From NCBI GenBank assembly GCA_022496205.1, contig WTXD01000023.1, positions 248,001 to 312,000 of the forward strand: a DNA stretch of 64,000 nt, written 5' to 3'. Shown here in pieces: positions 1 through 11,002 of the stretch; position 1 is the stretch's first letter, and the number at the start of each line of letters is the position of its first letter. The DNA comes from Gloeopeniophorella convolvens (Eukaryota; Basidiomycota; Agaricomycetes; Russulales). The translations under genes were made by a program, and so were the position numbers. The notes under the pieces are model-generated. The model was not told the origin of the DNA. It searched no databases and saw only the letters and a list, made by a program, of their open reading frames with translations.

Positions 1-750
1 CGGATGGCTACGGCCATCCACCGACCGGGTTCGAACTTCCATACACCACGGCCGAGAGAGAAACCGTAGTCAGAATTCTCGTGGGAGCCCGGGACAGCGC
101 GCAAGCGTTGCGCGTTTGCCTCTGTTAGCGGGAGATACGCATAGAGCTCGCCGACGCCGTTCGCCCTGCGCACTCGGCGGTCTCAGCAACTGGGGTGAAG
201 GTCCGAGGCGCATTGCCTACCGCCACATCAGACGCAAGTTGAAGCAGCGGCAGCGGTCCTCCTTCCGGCCGCCCGTACAGCTGTACGCCGAGTCGCCAAT
301 GCCGCCGTCTGCGCGGCGCGCGTTGCGATCAGTCTCGCCACGGGGTGTGCGGAACGATGCTCACGCACATACACCGGGGAGCTTCCCACCTTTCGCCCAC
401 TGGAAGCCATCCTCGAACAGCATCTCGTAGCCGACGACAGCCTCGCGCGCACCTGCAGCCATAGCATCGGCGAAGGCTTTTGGCCCTGCGAGATAGAAGC
501 CAAAGCCGCCTTTCACAACCCCTGTTGGATTAATGCTGCCCTTTGGGTAGAGCGCTTCCCATGCATCCCTGTCGTGTACGTGCACTGTCGGATGCAGCAG
601 GATCTTTGGGTTGTTGACCTTGTGCACCCCAAGGGCTGAGTCTTTCGATATCGGGACGTGCGCAATTTGTGGGCGTGCGGGAAGGTTATGGTTTGTCGTG
701 AATCCCACAAGGATAGTATCCCGAGGGATGGGTAAGACTGTTGAGTGCAT
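1..750 (-). CDS. PL14-like polysaccharide lyase (alginate/glucuronan lyase-like), 3' part cut by window edge
   Basis: Three exons on the minus strand join into one reading frame. Exon 1 begins at the ATG at 750 (MHSTVLPIPRDTILVGFTT) and runs to about 373. It carries the blocks GGFGFYLAGPKAF, VVGYEMLFEDGFQW and KGGKLP. Exon 2 (about 309 to 220) continues with GGIGDSAYSCTGGR and RCRCFNLRLMWR. Exon 3 (from about 164 down) reads GVGELYAYLP and then GFSLGRGVWKFEPGRW up to base 1. Frame is kept across both introns. This block order is that of fungal polysaccharide lyase family 14-type proteins, which cleave uronic-acid polymers by beta-elimination. The family call is from memory of conserved blocks. 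No signal peptide is visible at the chosen start, so it may be intracellular. An upstream in-frame ATG at 945 exists but its extension looks non-coding. The exact donor of intron 1 is uncertain by two bases. The C-terminus lies outside the window. Confidence 0.85.
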
Positions 751-983
751 GTTCAAGAATATGTCAATAAGTGTTCGTGCCAGGCCGGTCGCAGGGACGC
801 TGACTGCGGTGGAGGAGCATTCGGGCCGTTTACCACGCTCGGGCCGCTCTGTCAGGAAAGGGAAGATTCTTCTCACAGTCGACCAATTGCTGCTTACACC
901 ACGGCGATGACCTTCGTGTTTGTGCTTGACCATCACCATCTCCAAGTCCGAGGCAAGACTGTGACTGGTAGACCATCCCGGTC
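751..983. promoter_or_regulatory. Shared promoter region between divergent PL14-like lyase and MFS transporter genes
   Basis: The two start codons lie 233 bases apart on opposite strands, so this interval must hold both 5' UTRs and both promoters. No clear TATA box was found. Co-regulation is only an inference from the arrangement. Confidence 0.4.
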
Positions 984-2767
984 ATGTCAACTCGCGACTC
1001 GGAAAATGGGCTTGAGGAGGAGACGCCGTTGTTAACCACAGATGACGGGATTCATGCTCCGCGACCTGCGAAGACCCCATTACCTCTGAAGCAGGTCTTG
1101 CCTCTGCTCTCGCTCGACGTCGTAGAATATATCGTCACATCCTCAATCATGCCTTACGTCAATCAGGTGAGGGTGCAACGTTTATGGTCTCGTTCCCGCT
1201 AATACCCTTACTTGATAGATGGTCAGAGAGCTTCCGGGCGTAGACGAGCGTAGCGTTGGCTACTATTCAGGAATGATTGTGCGTACCATCGAGGCCCAAC
1301 GCGTTATGCATATCAACTGGAGCTAGGTTTCTGTGCTATTTGCAGGAGAAGCTGTCGCGGTGTTGTTTTGGAGCCGACTCTCTGATAGGATCGGCCGCAA
1401 GCCTGTCCTTCTGGTCGGCGTCGCTGGGATGATCATACCTGTCCTGCTCTTCGGACTCTCTCGCTCTTTCTGGGCACTTCTCATGACGTATGTCTGCGTC
1501 AGCTCATTCCTATCAGAACATCAACCGATGACTGTACAGACGTTGTCTCGTTGGCTTGGTCAACGGAAATGGCAGTGTGATCAAGAGCACAATCGTGGAG
1601 CTTACGGACGAAACGAACGTAGCTCTAGGGTTCTCTCTCCTTCCTGTAGCTTGGGCTGTTGGGGTCACCATTGGGTTCGTCTTGCCTCCTGCCCTCCTTC
1701 GACTGATGACCTTATATGCGCGCGCAGGCCGTTCCTTGGCGGCTTCCTCGCGCGCCCTCAAGTTCGCTGGCCTACTCTTTTCGGGCACTCGTTTTGGGCT
1801 GAATATCCTTATTTTCTCCCTGCGGCCGCGGCTTCTGTTTGCGTCGCGATTGCCTTCGTCGTGGTTGCCGCGTCCCTAGAAGAGGTATGTCGCTTAACCA
1901 AACCTACCAAATTGCAAAGCATGATAGTCGCGTAGACACTACCCTCCAAGAAAGCAAGCTCAAGAAAGCTGTCTCAGATGGAAGACGATACGAGCACCCT
2001 CATCGGGTCTCTGAGTGTCCACGAGAGTGCAGAGCCACTTGCGATCCTTTCCGTGGACCATTCACCTTCTTTGAGGGCGCTTCTGACCAAGCCGGTTCTA
2101 CTCTCAGTCGCGAATTACGCAATGCTCTCCCTCCTCGAGATATCACTCCTTGTCTTGCAGCCCTTAATCTACTCTACTCCAATCTCGCTCGGCGGACTCG
2201 GCATGGCGCCTGCGGCCATCGGCACTGCCGTGGGCCTCCTAGGCATCCCGAACGCATTCCAGTTCACGTGGTTCCCGCCGGCCGTAGCGCGCTTCGGCCC
2301 GAGACGCGTATTCATCGCAGGTGTAGCGTCGTTCCTCCCCGCCTTCGTGCTATTCCCGCTTGCGAATCTCGCAGCGCGACAAGGAGGCCCTGACTCTGGC
2401 GTTGTGTGGACGCTTGTCGGGGCGCAGCTGGGGATGACTGTTCTGACGACAATGCCATTCGGTGCGTTCCCGCGCCTCGTCTCCACTCCAACGAATCTTG
2501 ATGAAAACCACAGGCTGCATCTACATGTATGTCTCGTCCGCGGCGCCCACCTCCGACTTGCTCGGCGCGACGAACGGGCTCGCGCAGACCGTTGTGTCTG
2601 CGCAGCGCGCGATCGGCCCAGCAGTCGCCACTGCGCTCTTCGCGTTCTCCCTGGAGCACGAGATCCTAGGCGGAAATGGCGCCTACGTGGTCTTCGCCGT
2701 ATTTATAGCCGCAACGCTCTGGCTTGCAGTGCAGCTCCCACCACAGCCCTGGAGACATCAAGGCTAG
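984..2767 (+). CDS. MFS transporter (DHA1/YCR023C-like), multi-exon
   Basis: A membrane carrier of the major facilitator superfamily, substrate unknown. Exon 1 (984-1166) encodes a hydrophilic N-terminus and the first helix (MSTRDSENGLEEETPLL). Exon 2 starts at 1219 (MVRELPGVDERSVGYYSGMI) and exon 3 at 1327. Exon 3 holds the MFS motif A (WSRLSDRIGRKPVLL, loop 2-3). Later exons give GLVNGNGSVIKSTIVELTD, GGFLARPQVRWP, EYPYFLP, a central cytosolic loop rich in Ser/Lys and a C-terminal bundle ending at the TAG at 2767. Splicing restores frame at each junction, for example MTRCLVGLVNGN across the 1.49-1.54 kb intron. The NGN-GVIKS and ELTD-TN blocks are typical of the fungal YCR023C-like group of multidrug or small-molecule transporters. 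The gene looks intact. Specific substrate cannot be read from sequence. Confidence 0.87.
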
Positions 2768-3366
2768 TAGAGTCAGTGGTTGGTGCGCGCTGCAGGGAAG
2801 CACAAGCTTGTCTGTACATTTATTTTGTCTGGGTCTAGATGTAGTTTTCTGTGAGCCTCTGTATTACGCTTTCTCTAATCCTTAGAGCTAACACAAAGCA
2901 GATCATACACCCTGATTGACGTGACGCGCAGCTGGATGTGACGAGCGCTCAACCCTGGTCATGGGGATACTCCCGATCGCACAACAACAGTCCGCCATAG
3001 CTGGGAGAACGTAAGAATCAGCGCGCGTAGGACAACACGATGTTGGTCTGGTCAAGGTACGCGAACAAGGACTAAACCAGCTAAATGGTGCTCGAAATCC
3101 CGTGTGCCTTGGCCAAACGCCACGACGATCGTACTTGCGGGCAGAGCCTTCCGCAGGGGTCGGTCCCTGTGCGCCAACTCCCTCCCGGCACCAATCAGCG
3201 TCGCGCAAAGTCAGTGCTTCCATGGAGCCAAGACACCTCCGCAGAACATGTGAAGGGCTAAGCGTCATACACGCCTTAGAGGTGCGCTCTCCACGAGGCA
3301 GCAAGACGTCGACAACCATTACAGACGCCTTACGTAAAGGCGCCGCACGCGGCGGCGACGACGACG
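2768..3366. other. Intergenic, no gene seen
   Basis: Between the MFS gene and the first knottin-like gene. The open frames here have no recognisable protein features, and the last part is the promoter of the next gene. Confidence 0.5.
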
Positions 3367-3367
3367 C

Positions 3368-3374
3368 ATAAAAG
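3368..3374 (+). promoter_or_regulatory. TATA-like box of knottin-like gene 1
   Basis: ATAAAAG lies about 48 bases upstream of the ATG at 3416, a position like that of the TATA boxes of the sister genes. Confidence 0.55.
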
Positions 3375-3415
3375 CCTGTGGGGACTCCGCGCACCTCGCC
3401 CGAACCGTCCGCGTC

Positions 3416-3709
3416 ATGCGTTTCAGCTTCGCCGTTTTTGCGCTTGCGCTGCCTGCCTTGACGTTCGCTGCACTCCTTCCGCAGACGCAAGGTGTGATGC
3501 AGGCGGACGTGTGTTTGCCACATCGAGAGGCGTGTTGGTTAAACGAGGACTGCTGTAGTGGGTACTGCTTATTTGATGGCACAGAGAGAGGCAGCCGCGG
3601 GGTGCGTAGTCAAGCGCTACGTCGTTGATTCCTGGAACTGACCGATGTGCAGGAGTGCTCTGGCGGGACGGAAAACGGATGTGCAGAGGATAACGACGAC
3701 GGAGAGTGA
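3416..3709 (+). CDS. Small secreted cysteine-rich knottin-like protein 1
   Basis: Predicted secreted protein of 80 residues. Exon 1 (3416-3601) encodes a signal peptide (MRFSFAVFALALPALTFA) and the pattern C-x6-C-x5-CC-x3-C. A 51-base intron (3602-3652, GTGCGT to GTGCAG) follows in phase 0. Exon 2 (3653-3709) starts E-C and ends in an acidic tail (CAEDNDDGE). The spacing C-C-CC-C-C is that of an inhibitor-cystine-knot fold, with one extra Cys near the end. Exon plan, intron phase and the Cys at residue 2 of exon 2 match the genes at 5598, 8677 and 11851. Function is unknown; such peptides in fungi may act as effectors, antimicrobials or inhibitors. It is the most divergent of the four. The disulfide fold is inferred from spacing only. 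Confidence 0.75.
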
Positions 3710-5526
3710 ACGAAGCCAGGACAGCTCTTCACCCTTCTGAAATGAGCGTGACGTCGTGGGATGGTGTTACCTCACCGACCGGAGTGTAGCATGGGACTGT
3801 CTGGGATAGGAAAGGATGGACATATGGACAAAATTGTACTTGTGAACAATGGGACTCCTCCGTAGTTTCGGATGTCATTGAGGTGGCATCACGGGGCAAT
3901 GACTTATTGTGCACCCGAGGTTCTCAAGCGGAGAAGTCAAAACGTGAGGATGTACAAACTGCTGTCTCGGCTTGGTGTGTTGATGTAAATTTGCTGGGGG
4001 AAATGGGCGTCAGTCGCTGAGGAAAGTGACAATATGAAGTGCACAAGAGCTCGGAAGACTGTGATGCGGTCGCCATCTGATCTGACAGATCTAATCTGGC
4101 GTTTAGCCCCGCTTCATGGCTGGTGGCAAGACGGCACCTGCGCTGCAGTAGCGCGGAGGCCCGCGATCGGCCTTCCCAGCGGTGTCTCCCCACTGCCAGT
4201 GAGCGAGCCAACCTGCTCGAATGTTCTGCTGGTGCGTCGTGCTTATGACTTTAAAACAGCTAATCGCCTCACAAAGAAACACACTAAATCTAAGCGAGCA
4301 GTCGGCATCAAGTACGCGCAATTCGGTCTCGCAGCGAGCGCCGCCTCACAAACAATTCAACAAGCCATTCTAGAGCAAATTAACACACGAGGAGCGCCCC
4401 AAGTCGCTCATCTCCACCTCCGAAGCCAAGCTCGACATCTACGAGACCATCCTGAGAAAGCAGAAGTACCTTGCTGTCGATGCACGCCCTCGATCTTGCT
4501 GCACTGAGAGGACCTCGTTCACAACGACCGCCACTGATGAAACGATCAGGAACAGGGGAGCGCCAGTACAGTAGGAGTATAATCGGCGCCGGGAAGCCAC
4601 ACAGGCATGAGCGCATACCGGCGTCCAAAGATCATTCGGAATGGCCTGTGCTAGGCTGCAGCAGACCTCGCCCAAAAGCCTAGGCAGCCCGAACGAGGTA
4701 GTCGAGGCTGGTCGCCGTCGACAGGCGGCGCTGCGAGCGATATCAACTTTAGTGTGTTGAACGCCACCAGTCAAAGGGAATTCGAAATTGTGGGAGGCGC
4801 AAACCTAAGCAGTGCACTGAGGCCCGGCGGGCTAGGCGAATGGCACAAGAACTGCAGAATATCGGTGGATACATTTTGGGGACCTTGTTAGTACGGACTC
4901 GAGCATCTGTTAACGCACCACAATCAGATAATAACAGTGGTCGTAAGGTAAGGGGAACCTAGAAGGGGTCAAGACGGGCTAAGGCGGGGTAAATGAGAGT
5001 GGCCATGGTGCCCCTGCGCCAGACCCATGGCAAGCCCTTGGAAATGATTGGGCTGGCAGGGAGAACGTAGTGATTCAAAAGGCCCTATACAGTTCCAATA
5101 TACCGCTCAGTGGATAATGTAGTATCCATGCACGCACACTGGAAGAACCTTGTGAGTCAACCGGACGGGGAAAGAGGTGAGCCCTGCACCGAATCTAGAA
5201 AACAAAGCGAGCCACCATCAGCCCAACAACTACCAGCTGACAGCGAGCGACGAACTTTTAAGGCGCAGGTCAGGCGTCGGCGCTTTGGAGGGTCACGAGT
5301 CCCCAGGGCGCAGCACCGCTTCGACCAAGTGTAGGAATGCTACTCCAGTGGCATACCAGCGATGTATAGGGCGACTGCATATGCAACAGCGCGGATTGAC
5401 TGGGTTGGATGTTGGCAGATGGCCGACGCGACGTAGAGAGAAACGTTGGGCGTTATGAGCAGGGCTGTATTCAGCGCAGAGAGTCAGAGGGGAAAGGTCC
5501 GTTTGAGGTTCGAGTCTCAAGCTGCG
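3710..5526. other. Intergenic, mostly featureless; possible coding relic near 4391-4570
   Basis: No complete gene seen. Around 4391-4570 a plus-strand frame reads RPKSLISTSEAKLDIYETIL followed by RKQKYLAVDAR and then stops. This resembles real protein more than chance but I do not recognise its family and found no flanking exons. Confidence 0.35.
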
Positions 5527-5533
5527 TATAAAA
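5527..5533 (+). promoter_or_regulatory. TATA box of knottin-like gene 2
   Basis: TATAAAA, 71 bases upstream of the ATG at 5598. Confidence 0.65.
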
Positions 5534-5597
5534 GAGGCTGCGGTAATTTCTGAAAAGCCATCGACCGTCGCAGGTCCTTACGAGCACTCTTCTCCCC

Positions 5598-5835
5598 ATG
5601 CGCCTTCATTTCCTTGCTACCATCGTCGCGCTGCTGTCCGCAGCCGGCCCTGCCACAGCGCAGGAAGATACGTGCTCCAAGGGCGTATGCCGCCTTGACT
5701 TGGCCTGCTGCGTAGGATATGATTGCATCTGGGTCGGGAAGGGTGTCTTTGGGGTAAGTCGTGCAAAGCAAGAGAAGACTGATTATTTAACGTGGCCAAC
5801 AGAGATGCACGCGCGAAGCCGATCCAAAACGCTAG
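5598..5835 (+). CDS. Small secreted cysteine-rich knottin-like protein 2
   Basis: Predicted secreted protein of 62 residues with exactly six cysteines after the signal peptide (MRLHFLATIVALLSAAGPATA). Exon 1 (5598-5753) gives C-x4-C-x5-CC-x4-C. A 49-base intron (5754-5802, GTAAGT to CAACAG) is in phase 0. Exon 2 (5803-5835) reads RCTREADPKR, so the sixth Cys is residue 2 of the exon, as in the other three family members. This is the most canonical cystine-knot spacing of the set. The mature peptide is about 41 residues and basic at its end. No function can be assigned. It lies 1.9 kb downstream of gene 1 on the same strand. Confidence 0.8.
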
Positions 5836-6470
5836 GGCCGGCGGAGAGCGGAGCTGTCGGAGCGTCAGCCTGTTCAGAAGTTGTCAGCGCAGCAACTGTA
5901 AGATGAGGAGAATGGACTCGGTGGAGGATAGAACATCTTAGTCGTGAGACATTGCTTGTATCTACTTACCGCGGATAAGGAAAGAAACGAGAAAGAAAAC
6001 ACCGTGGATCTCAATGGTCGTTACAACAGGCAGAGGCGGGGGAGATGATGTTAACGTTGTCCTGAACATTGTGGTCAAATGCTTCAAGCTCAAGGGCGGG
6101 CGCGGGCCGCGTCCATGTTGTCTCCTAAAGCCGATAGCGTCCATGTAACGCCGCAGTCACATGACTTTCCCTCATGACAGGTTCGGATAGAACCTGATTG
6201 GCTAGACCAGTTGCCAGTGCCAGTCCTTGCAGTAGGACGCTGACAGTTCTACACACGGATAGCTGCATATCGCGGCGCACACAAGAGTTTGTACATTACA
6301 GTGAGCAACAACAGTGGCTAAGCAGACGTCCGTAGTGTGCTCGTAAATCGACTCGACGCGACATCGATCACCTCCAACAATGCATCAGCGGGACTACTCA
6401 ACGCATCATTCGATCGCGGGGTCGGGATCGGCTCTCCCCCGTATGGCGGGGTCCGCCTCAGCGAGCCCTT
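5836..6470. other. Intergenic, nothing recognised
   Basis: Space between knottin-like gene 2 and the 3' end of the first CFEM gene, which converge here. It holds only 3' flanks. Confidence 0.5.
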
Positions 6471-7284
6471 TTACCATGCAAGCACTGTGGCTGCGAGTGC
6501 GAGCGCACCGTACAACAACTTAGGTCCGGTGCGCATGCTGGCAGCGCCGCCGGTGCTGCCGCTCGAGGGTGTACCAGAAGTCGATGAACTCGAGCTTGAG
6601 CTTGAGCTTGAGCTCGAGGATGAGCTCTGGGTCGAGAATGGGGGCGATGTCACGCTGCCAGGCGCTGTGCTTGCCGATGAGTTCGATGAACCAGAAGATG
6701 AGCTAGATGATGAGGAGCTGCTGCTGCTTCCCGAACTTGAAGGCGAAGACGTAAGCGAAGACGTTATGGGAGGCGGGGGCGGGGGCCCGTGCGTGATGGG
6801 AACCGTCGTCGGGAGGACGGTAATTGGGGGGGTTGGACGCAACGTCGGGGCTTTGCACGATGAGCAACCAGCATGCTCGTTGGTAAGTAGGAAGATACGC
6901 ACTGGGTGTAGCAGATCCGGCTGTGGCAGGAGGGACCGGTTATCGTCGGGCATGCCAGGATATGTGGGCGGCGTACTGGTGCAGAAATTCTCGAGGAAGG
7001 AGCTCGCCGCAGGGATCTGCGCGGCGGTGCATCCAGTCGTCAGACAATCCTGCGCATCCGTCTGGAAATCAGGATTCGTGCAGCAGCCCTGCGGCGAACT
7101 GCGAAGAGCACCACAACCGCTCAGTGTGCCACGTGGCAGAGAGGGCAATGAAGACATACGGGCAATTCAACTGGGTGGAAACCTGGCTCAAGCACTGCGT
7201 CACGCACTGCGGCGGATTTGCTTGTGCACGCGCCCCAACAGCAAGTAGGGCAACGAACGAAACAATGGATAACTTGGCCTTCAT
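6471..7284 (-). CDS. CFEM-domain GPI-anchored protein 1
   Basis: Four exons on the minus strand (7284-7160, 7098-6977, 6920-6903, 6850-6471) give 645 bases, an intact frame of 214 residues. Order: signal peptide (MKAKLSIVSFVALLAVGARA), CFEM domain with eight cysteines (CVTQC, LNC, GCC, QDC, TGC, LENFC), a Pro/Thr linker, a long Ser-only tract, and a hydrophobic GPI-attachment tail (LLYGALALAATVLAW). Intron 1 is phase 2 just after the third Cys and intron 2 is phase 1 just after the eighth, as in the other CFEM genes here. Exon 3 is an 18-base micro-exon; skipping both its introns also keeps frame (56+52 bases), so a retained-intron isoform is possible. CFEM proteins bind haem or iron at the cell wall in ascomycete yeasts. 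The aspartate that ligates haem there is absent: the fourth and fifth Cys are adjacent. Confidence 0.85.
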
Positions 7285-7372
7285 GATGCAGCGTCACTCG
7301 AACGACGTGGGCAGAGCAGGGGCGAATGGGGCGCAAGGAAGCACTTGGGCACCGCAAAGAGCAGTGGGGTGT

Positions 7373-7380
7373 GTATTTAT
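7373..7380 (-). promoter_or_regulatory. TATA-like box of CFEM gene 1
   Basis: ATAAATA on the minus strand, about 90 bases upstream of the ATG at 7284. Confidence 0.45.
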
Positions 7381-8617
7381 GGAGCCGGGCCCGTAGGCGA
7401 TGGAGCGGCGGGATTGGACAAACGGTGCAACAGAGTCGCCAACGATCAGTGGGTCTCGGGCGGAGGAGCTCCTTTTCCGGGCAACCGACGCATGTTCATC
7501 GGCGCCGGCGACGTCGACGCCGGCGATGCCCCATGCGCAACTGTCACCGAGTCCATCAACAGGGTCGTTCTAGCCCATCGAAGCGCTGCATCTTGTGGAG
7601 CAATTCCCGACCACTTTGCGCCGCGTAGATGTAGCAGAATGTGCACGGTGGGAGTGTAGGTATATAGACGGGCTGTGATCGCCGCCAAGTCGTGCTGAGG
7701 ATCTAAAGAGTCGTGGCCTGAGGACGCCCGGTGTCCACTGTTCGCCCTCTGAGAGTCGTTTATACCGGAGTAATGATGAGATGGTATCGCGACTTCCGTT
7801 GCACGCCATGGCTTTGAGCGCTCATGTCCACACGCTGCACCTTCCGCAGAATAACTGACTGTCATATTCAAGAGCTCGATTAGCGCCGCAGCCGCCCGGC
7901 GGGCCCTGGCCGAGCACAGGAAGCTACGTAATATACACGGTTCCGACACGACAAGCACTGAGCAGGGCTATCGCGGATGTCACCATCAGCTCCAACTTTT
8001 CAAGTTCATCGCGACAAAGCATGCTTGCTTACCGTTCCTCCGACAAAAGTATAGCTACGTCACTGCGGGGACCGTACCAGATCGCGCTGGGGCCAGATGC
8101 ATGACTGGACCAGAATCGGACCGCGCGCTGACCAGTCCACCTTGCCTGATTGAAGCGAGTTTGCCAAGTTTGTTCACCCCAATGCAAACGCCGTGCGATC
8201 TTGACAGCTCGTTGAAGCGCTGACTGCATCCCCAGCAACATCGCACAACGGAATCAGCGCCGCAACCGAAATACACTTGCAAGTCACAACGCGGATCCTC
8301 GTCCGGTGCCGATAGTCAAACTTGGAGGGCCGCCGCTCACCTCCGAAGGAAAAGGCTCAAGTTGCTCTGGGCTCTCGAGCTTGAGAAACATAGTCCGGGT
8401 GCGACTTTGCCCCGTCGCAGTTGTCGAACGTGCGCATGATTTAACTTAACGTAGCCTCGCTCGTGGGCGCCCACCCGGAAACGCAGCGGAGCTTAGCCAC
8501 CCGTGCATCGAACCGAATACTGTCGCGTTGTCCCTACAATGTTTCGTTGCATGTTGTCTGCGGCTCGCACACAGGACGCCGCTCGGACCAATGAACATTG
8601 TGATTCAGCCAGAGAGC

Positions 8618-8623
8618 TATAAG
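8618..8623 (+). promoter_or_regulatory. TATA box of knottin-like gene 3, with CCAAT upstream
   Basis: TATAAG lies 59 bases before the ATG at 8677; a CCAAT element sits about 30 bases further up (8588-8592). The same pair at the same spacing is found in the duplicate copy. Confidence 0.65.
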
Positions 8624-8676
8624 AGGCGCGTGAGCTGTGCGCAGAACAGGCAACCTCACTCACATACTCACCCACT

Positions 8677-8923
8677 ATGCGCTTCGCCTTCATCGCTGCC
8701 CTCATCGTGTTCCCAGCCACCGCACTCGCAGCGGCGTGCGGCCAACAGCTCTCCTTCGAGAAGCCAGGTTATATGGAGGAGTGTATTGAACGCGGTCGTC
8801 ACTGCTCTGCCGACAAGGAGTGCTGCGGACCTCTCTTGTGCCAGAACAACGGATATGGTGGCGTACGTATCAAACACCTCGAACCCTAGCCGCATGCTGA
8901 CGCAGATACAGCAATGCAACTGA
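8677..8923 (+). CDS. Small secreted cysteine-rich knottin-like protein 3 (tandem copy 1)
   Basis: Predicted secreted protein of 65 residues. Exon 1 (8677-8862): signal peptide MRFAFIAALIVFPATALA, then a Cys, then C-x6-C-x5-CC-x4-C. Intron 8863-8911 (49 bases, GTACGT to ATACAG) in phase 0. Exon 2 (8912-8923) encodes only Q-C-N and stop, adding the last Cys. An acceptor six bases earlier would add two residues (IQ). The signal peptide is identical at DNA level to that of the gene at 11851, yet the mature parts differ at roughly a third of positions, while all cysteines and the block CQNNGYGG are kept. Function unknown; the pattern suggests a diversifying secreted peptide. Confidence 0.8.
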
Positions 8924-9281
8924 GATTGCCGTGACAACACGAATGGTAGAAGATGCTCATGCAGGATGGAACCTTGGATGAGTCGGGGTCAGGATACGGA
9001 CGGGGTGATGCTTGCATCAGAATACTTACGTTCACTTCGTGAACGCACAAGAACGCGGGGGGATGTTCGGCCAATTGGTTACTTCTGAATAATATTCTGT
9101 CCATTGAGATTAGCGTGTGAGGCCGGAAAGGCACATGCATGTAGTGACCTTCCTGGCCCATGTCCGCGGCGGGCGAGTAGTCATACCAAGGAACCTAGGA
9201 CGCGAAGCCCACCGCAGTTTCTGGCCCTGAGCGTGAGATCCCAGCTTATCGAGAGGCATAACAGGAAGAGAGGATGACGAT

Positions 9282-11002
9282 ATAGCTCTACGAAAGCCCC
9301 CCGGTCTTAATTCTGTCTAAACGTACGTCATGCAAACTTACGCGTCTTTAAACAAGCTTACATCTGCTCATCCCGTCTGAAAGTCTTCAGCTTACCAGTA
9401 GCCCAATCGACGCACCAGCGGAAAACATGTTGGACATGCTCGAGTGGAGAGGTTTTAGCAAGAAACAGCGGCGCGCACAATACGCGCGCCGCCACGGAAA
9501 CTGAAATGGCGCGCGCGGCTGCCGGGCACGTGGGCGGGTGATGTATGATATAGGAGTACAGACAGGAGACTCGGAGACAAGATGACGAGAAGTTAGGACA
9601 GACAATGTACTCGGGCCGGGAACACGGGGCACAGAGTCCAGGCACAAGTACGAAAACACGGAACGGAAACCAGGCCTAAACGATACATGTTCGACAAGGG
9701 AGGGTAGGGTGCGCGAAAATGAATCTAGCAAGGAGAAAGGGGGTCAGCGATGGTAAGCACGCGAGGCGTACTAAGGGGCCTACTTACTCTACTTCAACCC
9801 TCCCGCTAGGCGGAAACAGGGAGCCCGCACGCGATCGCCCTTCTGCGGCTCACAGCCGCGGACGTTCGTGCCCTGCATCCGCGGTCCCCTACCGCGAAAA
9901 TAGCTGCTCACCGCCCGGGGTTGGGCGCGGTGTGATTTCGTTTTCGCAAAGTTTCGAAAATGGAGGAACGCGCGGCGTGATCGCGAGAGAATACTCTCGG
10001 GCGAAGGCACCCCCGCACAACATGCCGCGCCTGTGCGCGTCCTCGCCCGGAGTGCAGCCCACACGCGACTCGCAACAGCAGCACCTTGTGCACCCCACAC
10101 GGCGCCGCATCACCCACGCTCGCAGCAAGCAGCCCATCATCTAGCTCTGCCGGCATGCACCTCCACGCCCCCGAGCCAGACCCCTTTTGACGGCGGCACC
10201 ACGGCGCCGCGCGCCCCCTCGGCCCACGCCGCTGCTGTTGCCACCGCCGCGCATCTGTGTGCCGCCTCGGCATCCAGCCACGCGAGCCACACGTCCATAT
10301 CCGTGCAACCGCAAGCCGCGGCAGTGTGGCGCTGCGCCGTGCGCATTGCGTGCCCCGGCGGTGCGCGCAGATCCACGAGCGCGAGCGGCAGGCCGACGTG
10401 GGCCACGAGCAGGCACAATTGTGGCGTGCGCGTGATCTACGTGCGTAGGCTTGCTCCTAGATACAGCTCCTGCAGTAGAGACATATAATGTTAGTATGCG
10501 TGTACGGCACTAGAGCAGGCAGGGGTACGTACGAGTACGGGCCGACATACTACGCGCACCACTCTTCCATGGACTGCGCATATGCGGCCGCGACCGACCG
10601 CGTGCCCCGGAGCACCGCGGGCATGCCCCTGTTTGCCATGCATAGCGCATTGGCGGGGACGAGCGCGCACGCGGGCTTCGCGGGTGCGTGGCACGCTACG
10701 CCGTTGCCGGAATCTGATTTTGCGCGGACACTAGTATCCCGTGCACGTGCCTAGACGACCTCCAAATCCATCCCAAAGTTGTACCGCCCAGAGTCATTCA
10801 GGAAGGAATGGACTGTATGAGAATGATGTCCGGAAGGCTGCTCGGCGAACGGGTGGAGGAGCCGGAGAGACACTGCCGCGTTGTCGAACTGGAGTCTGGG
10901 GCCGTGAGAGCAACACAGTACACTTGCCCGTTTGGGCGGGGCTCAGCCACCGGACACGTGCAAGATCTTCTCGCGCGCGCTTTTGTTGCATCACGCGGCG
11001 TC
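9282..11002. other. Unique spacer between the two duplication copies, no gene seen
   Basis: About 1.7 kb. The stretch 10.0-10.45 kb is very GC-rich and open in several frames on both strands, the usual effect of composition. None of these frames has a signal peptide, domain or splice structure I can support. Confidence 0.5.

Larger units (their letters stand above)
7808..9281 (+). repeat. Segmental duplication, copy 1 (about 1.47 kb)
   Basis: This block is repeated in the same orientation at about 11003-12448. Matching landmarks, in order: GAGCGCTCAT, AAGAGCTCGAT, GAGCACAGGAAGCTACG, TCGCGACAAAGC, GACTGCATCCCCAGCAAC, the promoter, all of a knottin-like gene, GTGAACGCACAAGAACGCGG and CCCAGCTTATCGAGAGGCA. 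Non-coding parts look roughly 90% identical by eye with several short indels. Confidence 0.85.

Noticed and set aside
5500..5525. GGTTCGAGTCTC resembling a tRNA B box
   Set aside because: No A box, acceptor stem or anticodon arm around it; it lies just before the TATA box of a protein gene.
6337..7248. Plus-strand frame of 303 codons rich in Glu/Leu/Asp
   Set aside because: It is the antisense shadow of the Ser-rich tract of CFEM 1 (Ser codons read backwards give Glu/Leu/Asp). The minus strand carries the real gene. The same applies to the plus-strand frames at 27514, 29299 and 36932.
10033..10488. Overlapping long frames on both strands
   Set aside because: The region is very GC-rich, so stops are rare in every frame. 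Translations are Ala/Arg/Pro-biased with no domain, signal peptide or splice plan.
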